Source: Rotaria sp. Silwood1 (Eukaryota > Rotifera > Eurotatoria > Philodinida > Philodinidae). Taken from it: a DNA stretch of 64,000 bases. Position 1 is the first letter of the stretch. Each line of letters begins with the position of its first letter. Below, in pieces: positions 11,501 through 23,099 of this stretch. Made by a program: the position numbers and the translations under genes. The notes under the pieces are model-generated. The model saw only the letters and a list, made by a program, of their open reading frames with translations. It was not told the DNA's origin and did no database searches. The stretch lies in NCBI GenBank assembly GCA_905250075.1, contig CAJNOP010000009.1:1569581-1633580 (forward strand), read 5' to 3'.

Positions 11501-12070
11501 GGAAAAAAAACATACAAAATAGTGTGATTAAAGTGAACAACTACCCACAAGACTGATACGTCTATAAGCGGTCGTTCCATCATTCAAGTAAGATGCTCTT
11601 GCCGACTGAATAAAGTTGTTTCTTCGATGCCATGCCTACTCTAGTAGCGCATAATCCAAGTAACTTCGTAATTTGTTTGTTTACTTGAAATTCAGTTCGT
11701 AAAAAAAAGCAGTTGTCATGTGAGGAAAAAAGAAATTCTTTTTCTGCCGGGCAAATTGGTTTTTTATGTCTGCTACGAGAGAAAGAAATTTTTCAAGAGT
11801 TATTTTGATGAAACGAACTTTCGACCGTTGTTTTCTTCACGATGAATGAAAGGTAAGGTAGCAGACTGAAAGACAAATAGAGAAAACTAATTAAGCTCAC
11901 TAGCAATGGATGTAGATGAAACCGTAAAAACAATGCAAGTTCGTTTGAAAAGTCTCACCTCAATGCAACAATCAACTTCGCTCTTGAAAAGAAAGAAGAA
12001 AAAATATGCACTATTTCAATTGGTCGTGGGCGGTAAATCATACATAATATTTGCTATCAACTGCAAAAAG
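8560..12070. other. Intergenic stretch with no supported gene
   Basis: Only short open frames without motifs are present. A small GGCGGCAAACCGCC palindrome lies at about 10241, and a degraded C-rich/G-rich telomere-like patch at about 10898-10990. The rest is AT-rich sequence. Confidence 0.5.
10898..10990. repeat. Degenerate TGTGGG-type patch
   Basis: The minus strand reads GCGGATATGAGTGTAGCTAT followed by further TGTG-rich 6-base units. This matches the other G-rich stem-loop arms in the window after heavy mutation. The Cys-rich minus-strand frame at 10800-10997 is a by-product. Confidence 0.45.
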
Positions 12071-12073
12071 AGG

Positions 12074-12080
12074 TATAAAA
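12074..12080 (+). promoter_or_regulatory. TATA box of the Pro/Ser-rich gene
   Basis: TATAAAA lies 68 bases before the ATG at 12148. Transcription would start near 12100-12110, leaving a short 5' leader. Spacing and sequence fit a classical TATA promoter. Confidence 0.6.
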
Positions 12081-12147
12081 AGGTCGGTTTGTTGCATTAA
12101 AATCAGGACATCGTCAACGATCAGAGCCATAACATAACAATATAACC

Positions 12148-12836
12148 ATGCAGCCTCTCATTGCTGTTGCTTTGGTAAGAATCGCTTCTTTTTTTCATTC
12201 GTCTTTTTCTTCCATAATCGTCGTGTTATTTTTTCAATCATGTAGTTGGCTCTAGTCGTGGTTGTGACTTCAACGCCAATTCAAGCAAACAATATTGGTG
12301 GTGGACCGGCTAATTTAGGTCTACCACCACCAAAGGGTCCACCACCAAAGGGACCACCAAGTGGTTCTCCATCAAGTGATCCTCCACCAAGCGGTTCTCC
12401 ACCAAGTCGTCCTCCGCCAAGCGGTTCTCTACCAAGTGGTTCTCCACCAAGTGGTTCTCCACCAAGTCGTCCTCCACCAAGTGGTTCTCCACCAAGTCGT
12501 CCTCCACCAAGTAGTTCTCCACCAAGTGGTTCTCCACCAAGTCGTCCTCCACCAAGTCGTCCTTCATCAAGTGGTTCTCCACCAAGTGGTTCTTCACCAA
12601 GTCGTCCTCCACCAAGTGGTTCTCCACCAAGTCGTCCTCCACCAAGTCGTCCTTCATCAAGTGGTTCTCCACCAAGTGGTTCTCCACCAAGTCGTCCTCC
12701 ACCAAGTGGTTCTCCACCAAGTCGTCCTCCACCAAGTGGTTCTCCACCAAGTCGTCCTCCACCAAGTGGTTCTTCACCAAGTCGTCCTCCACCAAGTGGT
12801 TCTTCATCAAGCAGTTCTACGCTTCCTCCACTCTGA
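12148..12836 (+). CDS. Secreted Pro/Ser-rich tandem-repeat protein (205 aa)
   Basis: Two exons, 12148-12174 and 12246-12836, are joined by a 71-base GT-AG intron (GTAAGA...TGTAG) in phase 0. The first exon gives MQPLIAVAL and the second continues LALVVVVTSTPIQA, a signal peptide with a probable cleavage site near residue 23. The mature protein is almost entirely PPSGSPPSRP-type 5/10-residue repeats with PPPKG units at the start, so it is probably disordered and extracellular, perhaps a glandular, mucus or matrix protein. Intron, signal peptide, TATA box and AATAAA (12879) together support a real gene. No enzymatic domain is present and the precise function is unknown. Confidence 0.75.
12365..12810 (+). 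repeat. 15/30-bp coding minisatellite
   Basis: Units of CCACCAAGTGGTTCT and CCACCAAGTCGTCCT alternate through the second exon. The unit contains no stop in any of three frames, which creates long shadow frames on both strands. Unit number is likely to vary between alleles. Confidence 0.85.
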
Positions 12837-12878
12837 TCGGGCGATGCTTCTCAGTCTATGTACACAAAGTTTAGAAGA

Positions 12879-12884
12879 ATAAAC
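12879..12884 (+). terminator. Polyadenylation signal of the Pro/Ser-rich gene
   Basis: AATAAA lies 43 bases after the stop codon, at the expected distance. Confidence 0.5.
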
Positions 12885-12899
12885 AGAACTTATCTAATT

Positions 12900-13614
12900 T
12901 ATTTCACCAACAGTGAAATTCATCCTAGTTTCTAATAAAAATTACAGCTCTAAAGAGTTTGTTTTTGTGTCGAACTACAGATTCAAAGGCAAGGCAATAA
13001 CTCGTATTATATCTTGTGTATGAAAACGAGAAAGAAGTCATTGTACAGATAAGTTTTACAACTTTAGTGTACATATTGAACACTGTGACTACCAACAACA
13101 CGAGTTTAACATCTTCAAACAAGCCTCGATTCACGAAATCATGTGGCGCATTGAGAATATTGATCGGAGTAGCCATTCATATTATAGATTTCTCCAACTT
13201 TTTTTTTTAATTTTCTTTTTACAGTAGTACCATAGCATGTCATGGATGATTGTTCAAAGATTTTTATTTGACAGGATGACGCTTGCTTATAGCTGCTTAC
13301 TTCGCAACATAGTTTGACTAGTAGATTGTCAACTACTCAACGGTTCCTGACTACGCCGCGGTTGTAAAGTAACACTTCTCACCATAGCAGCAACAATTGA
13401 ATTCTAGGAATCATCTGATCAGTTATCTACTTATGATGACTTTCGAGTTATTTTTACTGATTGTTCTACTTTATATCAAAGCTATATAGTATTTCAAAAG
13501 TTTGCTACGTAATAAAACATATAACTCTTCAGCCATTTAACTGACTTAATTTACATGAGTTTTCTTTCCTTCATAGAAGATGTTCTGAAGTTTTACTCAA
13601 CGAAATTTTTTCGC
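12900..13614. other. Intergenic, nothing recognised
   Basis: Short open frames only. No domain, repeat or splice chain recognised. Confidence 0.5.
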
Positions 13615-13622
13615 CAACTGTT

Positions 13623-14527
13623 CAGAGGTGCAGAATCTACCCGCATGCGCGTACGGCCGTATGGGAAAATTTTTGAAAATTTATTAACATCTGGGGAAAT
13701 GTTTTTGAAAAATCTTTTTCCTCCTAGGAAAAATTTTACAATTTTCCAAACCAATCTTGGTTTATTTATATAAGCATCGATAAGATCTTGTACCTTTCTT
13801 CTTTCTTTTATTTTCGTTAAATTTCGAAAAAGTCATCCGTTTCTTTCTCGTAGTGTCAGTATCGTCGACTTTTGTTTACGCTGATCATGCATCTCACTAC
13901 TTTTCTTTCGCTCTTTCCTCTTTGGCGTAGTTCAGATGCAAAACGCACTATTTGTTTTCTCATCTTTTCATTTTGTTTTTTCACTAATGCGATGTTACTA
14001 TTTGCCGTCTTTCCTCTGTTGCTACATATACACTACTGCTCACAAGTATTCGCCTCCTCGGATCTCAGTCCCTCTGACCTATAAACATCTGGAAATTCGT
14101 ATGCGTGTTGTTTAGGATGTGGATGTGGGTATGGTCTTCTTTTCCCCCACACCGATACTCACAACCATACCGACATCCGCACCCAATGATTATTTTAGTC
14201 ATACGAAAGATAGACAATGATTATATTATAAAAAGAAGTGAACAATATCAAGTTTGGAACCTTGTTTCTTCTGGCTCAGTAGTTTTAAATCGTTTACGTA
14301 AAGTACAAGGAAGAAAATTACCTGAACCGAACAATATTGAATAGTAATATTCTTTTTTTCTAACGTGTGTTTGCAATATGTCAAGTAGTCATAGTTTTTT
14401 TTTTAAACATACATCTTAAATGGAAATAACATGTTCTTTAACTGGATTTTATAATGAGGGAAATTTTTTGCAAAAATTTTGCCGTTTGGGAAAACTTTTT
14501 ATTTTAGCGGCAGATTCTGCACCTCTG
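13623..14527. mobile_element. hAT-type element with exact 8-bp TSD (905 bp)
   Basis: Ends are CAGAGGTGCAGAATCT and its exact complement, a perfect 16-bp inverted repeat. CAACTGTT flanks both sides (13615-13622 and 14528-14535). The same ends occur in the 181-bp element at 40613. The interior holds a TGTGGG stem-loop (about 14116-14187) and an open frame ending at 14344 with no recognised family. No transposase is seen, so it is non-autonomous and may have taken in foreign DNA. Confidence 0.85.
14116..14187. repeat. TGTGGG-type stem-loop inside the hAT-type element
   Basis: ATGTGGATGTGGGTATGG is followed, after about 12 bases, by CCCCCACACC and then C-rich units ending CGCACCC. The arms are complementary. 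Confidence 0.65.
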
Positions 14528-14535
14528 CAACTGTT

Positions 14536-16884
14536 GCTCAAAACTATTCTGAATAACTGTCGTAGATGAAATTTTGTTGAATAAAACTTAAGAGAGTTTT
14601 CTATGCAACAATAAACATTTTATGAAATCGCTTAGATTATTGAAGATTTATTTACGTTGCATTTCCGAACAGACTTTTGGAACAGTCATTTTATCAATAA
14701 TTTTGTTTTAAAATACGAGCTAATACGCAAGAGGACAACTCTTCAGAAGGCATTTTTTCTCAGAGCAACGTGTCTTCGTCAAACACTTTTCACTACAACT
14801 GAATAGTGCTGATCATCTGTCTATTTAATAAAACTTGTCAACAGTACGATGTAACTTAATCGACTGTTGAAGAAATAAAATTACTATCAATGTAAATAAT
14901 CAACAACGGCAATCTAATTGAATGCTGTTTCTTCTATTTCATAACATGTTCGACGACAATCAGTCCATTTTGAGGATGCATGGTTTCCATAAATGATCGA
15001 AACCCACACCCTTCAATTTACAAAAAAATGGAAATATTGGCATTGCTGTAAGGGTGGCTGTGGATCTGCATGAAGGTCATTTTTTTCACCTATACAGACC
15101 TCATGTCCACACTCAGCTTCTGCAGTCAGACATTCGCTTTAAAAAAAGAAGAATTTCATATATATATTATAATGAGACTGCACGAAAACTTTTACATTGC
15201 CAAACGAGCTATTTTTGATCGTTTTTTGATAGATATCTCTCGAAAACGTTATATTATAAGGCTAAGTATTTTAGCATAGTCTCTCCGATATGGTTCCAAC
15301 GTATCCCTAAAATTTCGTGAAATTTAAATGCACCTAAATTAAGATCCATTTTTAAGTGTTAGAGTCGTACTGATTCATGCCATGAGAACAATATCAAATT
15401 TGAGTGTAAATGAAATCTATAATATCAATTTTCTACTAAGTCTACAAAAAGAATATTCGTATTTTAGCGAACTCTATGGTCGCTTGTACTTCATTGGATC
15501 ATGAATATCCAATAGACATTACTTTTTGTGCATGGATACGATATCAATATGAATGATAAAGTTGATCAATGAAAATTTGGTGCACAAGTAAGTTGCATCA
15601 GATTTGTTTCTGATTGTTGATCAGCATCAACAAATACTTATACTTCTGTATTACAACCAGCGTCGTATAGATGTGTTTTACTTTACGGTTAACTGAAATA
15701 ATACTAATATGAATTGATACCACTTCAGCATTATGTGACACGGTCGAATATGGCATAGGTTCGCCAGTGGATATGAAAAAGTGAATCTTTTTGACTGCTA
15801 GAGTGAGGTTAACACCATTGTCTAACAAAATTATTCCATTTCTTATTTGTCTTGCATGCTAACATCGTTCATTCATCCCACACAATGCAATTTGAATCAC
15901 CATTGTTACATGAATAGTAACTATCAAAGCATTTACAATGATTATAAATTTTCATATATTAATATGGTCCACACCAGAATTCTAAAAGCTATCAATTGTT
16001 GTCAAATCACTACAAAACGTAAATATATTACAGAATAACATCGATTTTTTAAAGAAGGTTCAAAGATATTCATCAAATGACCATATGGTGTGGTGTTATC
16101 TGTTGATATAAGCAAAATTGAGACAAAGAACTATTGTCGAATTCAGCACAAAAACAAAAATACTTATTTCATCAGAATAAACTAACAGTTTTGATTATCT
16201 TTATATTATAATGTTTTTCTTTTGTTTATTGATGCCTTGTATTTTGTTGTTAATTATAAAGATATTATTCAAAATTGACCTCGAAATATTTTCATAGAAA
16301 TTGTTTAATTCCAGTGTTGTATTAAAAAAATAGATAAGTATCATTGTTTTTCTCCTACTTAAAATCATTGAGACTTATAAAAAAAAAGGGAAACTTAAGT
16401 CTCAGCAATATTTCAGAAGTTGGAAAAATTCTCTTAGCACCATATAATTAAATAGTTTCTGGTGCTAAATTTCAATGACTGCAACCAAAGTTCTTATAAA
16501 TTTCTGTTTTTTTTTAATTAGAGAATGGTATCTATTTATAATTTTTTTCGTCAAAATACTTCCGTTCTCAAAAAAAAAATGATATCATACGAGTCAATTA
16601 TTTTAACGAATACATTCATGAGAAATAACTCTTATTCATCATAATTTGATTAATATTAGGACAAAATGCAAATTATTGCATTGAATCAACTTTAAATAAC
16701 TTCTGAGTCGCATAAAACAATTTAAGCGAATTTATACAACACTAAAAACGAGCAACTTAACACTTCATTTTTTTCTCTATCAGCTTAAAGAAACTTCATG
16801 AATTAACAGGAGGGCACATATCCAAAGCATGAAATTCGCCAATATAAACAAAAGTTTATCAACTGCGTATGAATATGAATTCAT
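14536..16884. other. Intergenic, with a degraded TGTGGG patch
   Basis: About 15000-15118 has ACCCACACCC, then AGGGTGGCTGTGGATCTG, then GTCCACACTCAG, a decayed G-rich/C-rich set. A plus-strand frame ending at 15557 reads DITFCAWIRYQYE, weakly like a LamG-type strand. No gene is supported. Confidence 0.4.
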
Positions 16885-17115
16885 TCAAAGTAATTCAGTC
16901 TGACAATTAGTTCCTAATCTATTCATAGCTAACAGAACACACATTGTCAAAGAACTACTCGAAATTTTGTTAAATATTGCTGAATTATATAATCTTCCAT
17001 TTATGAATAATCGTAATTCATTTGTTGAACCATATGTTCGCACGATATGAATCCATGGATTTCTTGGAATAATAATGTATGTGTGATTTGTTCTTATTAC
17101 TATGTGCACAACCAA
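16885..17115 (-). pseudogene. LamG/ConA-like domain relic
   Basis: The minus-strand frame contains PWIHIVRTYGSTNELRLFI followed by NGRLYNSAIF. This is the W-x-H-V-x-x-x-Y-D-G/S-x(5)-L-Y-V/I-N/D-G core of LamG-like (concanavalin A-like) domains. It lacks an upstream start in context, a signal peptide, and the strands expected after LGTNCQTELL, where a stop falls. Bdelloid genomes carry many proteins with this domain. Either a truncated remnant or an isolated exon; no flanking exon was found. Confidence 0.45.
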
Positions 17116-19594
17116 ATTAATCTAAACCCACACTCGTCCTAAGGTGAACACTTGGTTGGGAAAAGAGAATGTGTCATAAATTTGTTTGTCTTATGAGTTG
17201 TTACTATCTGGATAATATTTATTGGAGATATGATTATTATTTAACATATCATAAAGATTGAATGTGTTGGAATTAATCATAACTAATTAATAAAACAAGA
17301 TGCATACACACGGAGAGTTCTAATTTACAGCTGTTTAATCGTAAATTTTTCCACATGTATAAACTAGAGGAAACATAGATCTTAAATAATACTTCATCTT
17401 CGATTGTATTTAACTTCTTCATCAAAATGAATTATTGCTATTTGCTAGACTTTTCAATTGTCTGTAATGATTGTTTCATGTTTCGTAAAGCGCAATATAA
17501 AGAGAAATTAAAGTGATGAAGTGCGAAAACTTTACGGAAAAAAGCTATTTTTTTCCTTTTCTTTTTACTGTGTCTTTGTTTTTTTTGTCATGATCCCAGG
17601 AATTTTCTATTAATAATCAATACCTAGATTTTTTCTTTTATTACTGTTTATGACGCATGGTAGTGTATCAAATTGAAATAATCATTTTGCAAAATTTTCT
17701 TTCCTCATATTATATCGATTAAGGTGTTTTTTTATATAAATATTTATCTTCTATTTATGAAAAATTCTTTCAAATTCATACATTGATCATTTACTACAAG
17801 AGATCTTTGTTAAATCATTTTTTTTTCGTTAATTGACAGATGAGACATTATCGTTCAGTGCCCTTCGGATTTAACTAATTAATATACAATTATAAAATAC
17901 AATCATTACCGATATAGTTGTTGGTGTGTTTAATGAAAAAGATTATTTGCTATGGTGTTTTATAGTTACACATTTATGTGTTTGATTGCTTGTATTATTT
18001 AAACAATTATTTGTCATTCTCTCTTTATTTCATATGAATAATATTCATTTTAAATATTCTGAAGATAAAATAATTGATATTTCTCACGAAGGAGTTTTGC
18101 GTATCCTCGATTTGAACTTAAAGAAAACACTCAAAATAGTTTTTCTTTACGTCAAGATATTGACTAGATTTAATTAAGAATGAGTTACGATAATTCAATA
18201 CAGTTGATTATATAAATTATTTTTGTCATAGATAATTTCAATGTTCTTTTTTTATGTCTAAGATTTTATAATTCTTGTATTTATGATCATTGTCATCACC
18301 TATACTCTACTATATATACTTATACATCATACACAAACATTTACTGATACGAGAAATGTATTGTATCATGTTTTCATCCTTATTCGACACTATAGGAATC
18401 TTTTATTGTTTTATCTCCATCATTATCACATTCAAAGATAACTAATTATATTCTATTATTATCATAGCATTGACATGGAAAAACGATTACACGGACTGTT
18501 ACAGGCAGGCTAACCCTGCAAAAAGTCTATCTTTGTCAATATCTGATATATACGTATTAATATTTAGTGAAAGGTAATTAAGTAATCATCTTTAAGTTCT
18601 GTCAATGATTAATTATAACAAGATATATGTCCATGTAACAAGCTCTACATACATGAATATTATCCTTCGTTTTACTAAATAACAAGGAATGGGCTTTGAA
18701 CAAAAAAAAACCAGAATCGCTTTATGCACTTGGTAAGGTTTCTTCTAATCAGCAATGAGCATCTCTACATTGGGATGTATTTATTATAAACAAAATAATA
18801 CAAAAATGGCTTGCACATATCAAAAAATGTCTACTATAATGAACTAAATGAAAGACGAACAAACATATGTGTTGTATATAATTGTTTGAGAAAATCCTAT
18901 AATATAATTGAAAAAAGTTATTAATTATATATTATTCAAAAGTCAGCAGTTCAATATTTTTGAATCATTATAAAAATGATATAATTCATTCTTCAAAGTA
19001 AAACTTTTCTAAATTATAAAGAAAAATTTGCAAAAATAGTTTATAATTTCAAATTTATGAGAAAAGTCTTCGAAGAATAACCTGTATCAATTATGATCAA
19101 TGATACTTTGTCTGAGAAAAAAAATCTTATTCGGAACTTGTATTCTCACAAACGGTTACCTTATGTATTGAATGATTCTTTTTCTCTAACATATAATGAC
19201 ATCTATCATTTCTCTAGGCGACCGGCTCTCTATACAACGTTGGTGTTTTGTTCTCCTATATAATAAAACAAGGTTTGTAAACAGAAATAAACAAAAAGTC
19301 AGTTGATTAGTTATTTGATTCGTTGGTTTTTTTTTCTGTAGTAATAAAAAAAACAATATGGATGGATGAAGACATTTTGTTTTTCATTCAATATAAACAT
19401 ATTAATTTTTGATAGAAAACAAATCTATTTCTATGATTATTTATTTATTTATTTTCTTTTTTTTTCTTTCAGTTGTTTCTTCGTTCTCGTTTGTCCTGTT
19501 GTCCTTTTGCGATGGTCGTTGTTTTTGTTCGTCAATATTCGTTTTCGTCTAGTTTATTAATGTACTTTAATCAACAAATCATCAATAATTACTC
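17116..19594. other. AT-rich upstream region of the CELF gene
   Basis: No coding sequence is supported. The last 350 bases probably include the 5' leader of CELF, with pyrimidine-rich tracts and a possible acceptor (TTTCTTTCAG near 19473). An upstream leader exon cannot be excluded. Confidence 0.4.
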
Positions 19595-22500
19595 ATGAAT
19601 ACATCAGGAAATTTTACACCATCTTCATCGGCTGTTGTATCAACAACAAATATTGATAAACATGAACCCGATGCTGATGCAATTAAAATGTTTTGTGGTC
19701 AAATTCCACGTAATATGCATGAGTCAGAATTGCGTGAAATGTTTGAACAGTTTGGTCCTGTCTTTCAATTAAATGTTTTACGTGACAAACAAACTGGTGA
19801 ATCAAAAGGTTGTTGTTTTGTTACATTTTATACACGAAAAGCAGCATTAGATGCTCAAAATGCTCTACATAATCTACGTACATTAAATGGTTGTCACCAT
19901 CCAATACAAATGAAACCGGCTGATGCAGAAAATCGAAATGGTTTAAGACAAAAAAAAATAGAATTTTCCTATTATCGATTATATTTTGTTTTGTTTTTCT
20001 TTTTAGAACGAAAATTATTTGTTGGTATGATATCGAAGAATTTCGATGAACAAAGTATTCGTGCACTTTTTCAAACATATGGAGCTATTGAAGATTGTAC
20101 AGTATTACGAGATCCAAATGGCAAAAGTCGAGGTTAGAATATTCTTGTTTTTTTTTAGTTAATATTAAATGAATTTAAAATATATGTAAATAATAGGATG
20201 TGCTTTTATTACATTTCAAAAACGTCAATGTGCTGTCAATGCAATAAAATCGATGCATCAATCTCAAACAATGGAAGTAAGAAAATTTCTTGCATTGATA
20301 TCTAAGAAAACTTATTTATTTAGGGTTGTTCATCGCCACTTGTTGTTAAATTTGCTGATACACCAAAAGATAAAGAAGCAAAAAAAACTCAACAACAAAT
20401 ACCTAATTATAATAATCCTTTTATGCAACAAATGACTGCAGGAAATTCCATAGTAATATACATGAAATTATCAGTTTTTTTTTTAATACTTTTTTATCGA
20501 AAACAATTTTTGTTTTTTTAGCCCAATCCTCAACATATGAATGCATATAATTTTTTACCTGAATTAGGTAATTTAGTATTTCTTCAAGAATTATTAAAGA
20601 ATTATGGTTTTATTGGTAATAATGGCAATGGTAAATAAAAATTATGAATATTTTATTTATTTTATTACACAATTCTTTATATTATTTAGTTATTAATTTT
20701 CCAGCATTAAATAATCTTTTACAAATGTTTACAAATAATATGAATTTAAATTGTAATAAATTACCTATTCTTGTACCACCGAATACTTCATCGAATATGA
20801 CATCAAATTCTCAACATGGAAATAATCGATCATTAAATATTCAAGAACAACAACAACTTACACTTGATTCACCTCGATTACCTTTATCATCTAATTCGAA
20901 TAATACATCTTATAGTAATGAATCTTCTTTACTTATGTGTGGTCCAAATACGAATGGTCCACCAAATACTCATCTTAATCCAAATAGTAGTTTAACACCA
21001 ACAATAGCTACACCTAGTAATGCTCCTTATCCTCCTACAATGCCGCCACTTTATGCTAACAGCCCTAGTTCATTGTCGAATGCTGCTACAGGTAAATTAT
21101 ATTTGATAGATAATTCAAATTTTAATGTATTTATATAATTAAGATGCTCATCATAATTTACAAAATCTTGTTGCAATGTCTCAAATGAATAATGGAGGTA
21201 AATAATAATTTAACTGAATATAATTATTAATGATATATTATTAAAAGGCCTCTTGCCGACAGCAACTTCACCTGTAGCAGCATCTGGTAAGTTATCTTAT
21301 TGTGATTCGTTTTTTTTTCTTGTCAGAGCTAAATAATGAGTAGTATTGTGTTTATTTTTCATCGAAGAATACAAATATTAGTTTTAAGATCTTGTGAAAA
21401 TCACAAGACTTAATCGTAAAAATAATTTAACTACCATGAAGCGATCATTCACAGTACAGTGAACATTTCGATTATTTGTTTAATCGAAAAAAACAAAAGT
21501 TATGATTTCATTTTTTTTTAAATGATTCATAGTAAATATGTAATAGGTAGAGATGAACATGGGATTTTCTGATTACAATTGGAGAATTCGATATACTTCA
21601 TAGAAAAAGAAAGTAAAAAAAAATGTACACAACTAAACTTCACTCCTTACAGAATAGAACAGTGTCCACAAGAAAAACTTCAAAAGCAATAACAGAAGAT
21701 CGTGGTTTTTTTAGAAACCCAACTAATTTTTTTGAAACTTTAACGCTTAAATACTTCATTTTCAGTGAAAAGCCTGGTTTTCTAGTACTCACTTGCTAAA
21801 AACACCTTTTCATATAGCAGAAGAGTTTTTCTAGGTAAAAATTACCAAAAAATCATGCTCACCATAAAGACTATGATCTTTTACTCTTGAGAGTAGAGCT
21901 CAACGAATTGATCGCAGAATCGGGTCCCAAAATTTTGAATCCGATAGGCTCTATTCAAAAGAAGGTAATTTATGTAGTCGTAGAAAACGAAAACAAAGTT
22001 TCCACTTGGGATAAGATCTGATCGCGTTATAATCACGCTGTAACTTCGTTACAAATGACCATATATTTTTCAACGCAGTGTTACATTTATGAAGAAAATA
22101 TTTCTTATGAAAATATGGTCTCGAAATGTTTCGTTACTTTGTGTTTATTTTCTCATAAATAATTAATATTTGATTCTATTACCGAAGCCAAAAAAGTCTC
22201 GTGCATATTTTTAATTATAAGACTGTTTTATTTTATTATATGTACTTACGCAGTACTGTTAAACAGACTATAGACAGAAAACTACTATGGTCAAAAAAGA
22301 AAATGTATGAGAAACAAAAAGGTGTTCATTGCGCCTGAAAATTTGCTGCTTTGTAGGCACTGAAATTCTATGCAAATTTATACAGTTTGACAATGTCTTT
22401 TAAAAACAAATCTATCGTCACTGCAATATACATCTCTGCTGAACAATAAAAAAAATTCCTATATTTTGTTTCAATCTTTAATAAATCTATTTATCATAAT

Positions 22501-23078
22501 ACTTTTCTAGCTTCCTTTCCTGTCTTTCCATCAGCATCATATCTTTCTTCTCAAGTAGCTGGTAAACATACCGAAGGTTTGTTTGAATCAATTCTTATTT
22601 ATTTTCTTTTGAAAAAATAAATAATTGTATTTGCTAAAATTAGGTCCTGATGGTGCTAATCTATTTATTTATCATCTCCCACAAGAATACAGTGACACAG
22701 ATTTAGCTCAAGCTTTTGCACCCTATGGACCAATTATATCTACTAAAGTATTTGTTGATAAAACAACAAATCGAAGCAAATGTTTTGGTAAATTTTCTAG
22801 TTGTTACTTTCTTCATCAAAAAATTAAGAATTTTTTTCTTTTGTTATTAAGGTTTTGTAAGTTATGATAATCCAACATCTGCTCAATCAGCTATAAATCA
22901 AATGAATGGTTATCAAATTGGATTGAAACGACTTAAAGTTCAATTAAAAAAACTTCGAAGTAGTCCAAATAATAATTTAAATAGTCCAAATGGAAATCAG
23001 ACTCAAACAATTATAAATAATAATTCAAACAATCATAATGGAAATTCACCAACAACAGCAAAGAAATGTTCCTATTAA
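19595..23078 (+). CDS. CELF: CELF/Bruno-like RNA-binding protein, three RRMs (about 573 aa)
   Basis: Binds GU-rich RNA to control alternative splicing, mRNA stability and translation. Proposed exons: 19595-19940, 20007-20132, 20197-20276, 20324-20452, 20522-20630, 20690-21091, 21144-21197, 21248-21286, 22511-22576, 22644-22787, 22852-23078. All junctions are GT-AG and in frame. RRM1 (residues about 31-110) has MFCGQIP (RNP2) and KGCCFVTF (RNP1). RRM2 (about 116-200) has KLFVGMI and RGCAFITF. A long Asn/Ser/Pro-rich linker follows. RRM3 (about 455-535) has [11 protein letters not shown] and CFGFVSY, and the tail keeps [12 protein letters not shown], diagnostic of CELF1/2-type proteins. Human members are about 480-520 aa; the excess is linker. 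Intron 8 is long (about 1.2 kb). Two places allow alternative splice sites 15 bases apart. Confidence 0.93.
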
Positions 23079-23099
23079 ATAAACCAAATTTATTATATA

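Noticed and set aside
12310..12882. Long overlapping frames on both strands (VVLHQ and VENHL repeats)
   Set aside because: Shadows of the stop-free 15-bp minisatellite; the spliced frame with signal peptide explains the locus.
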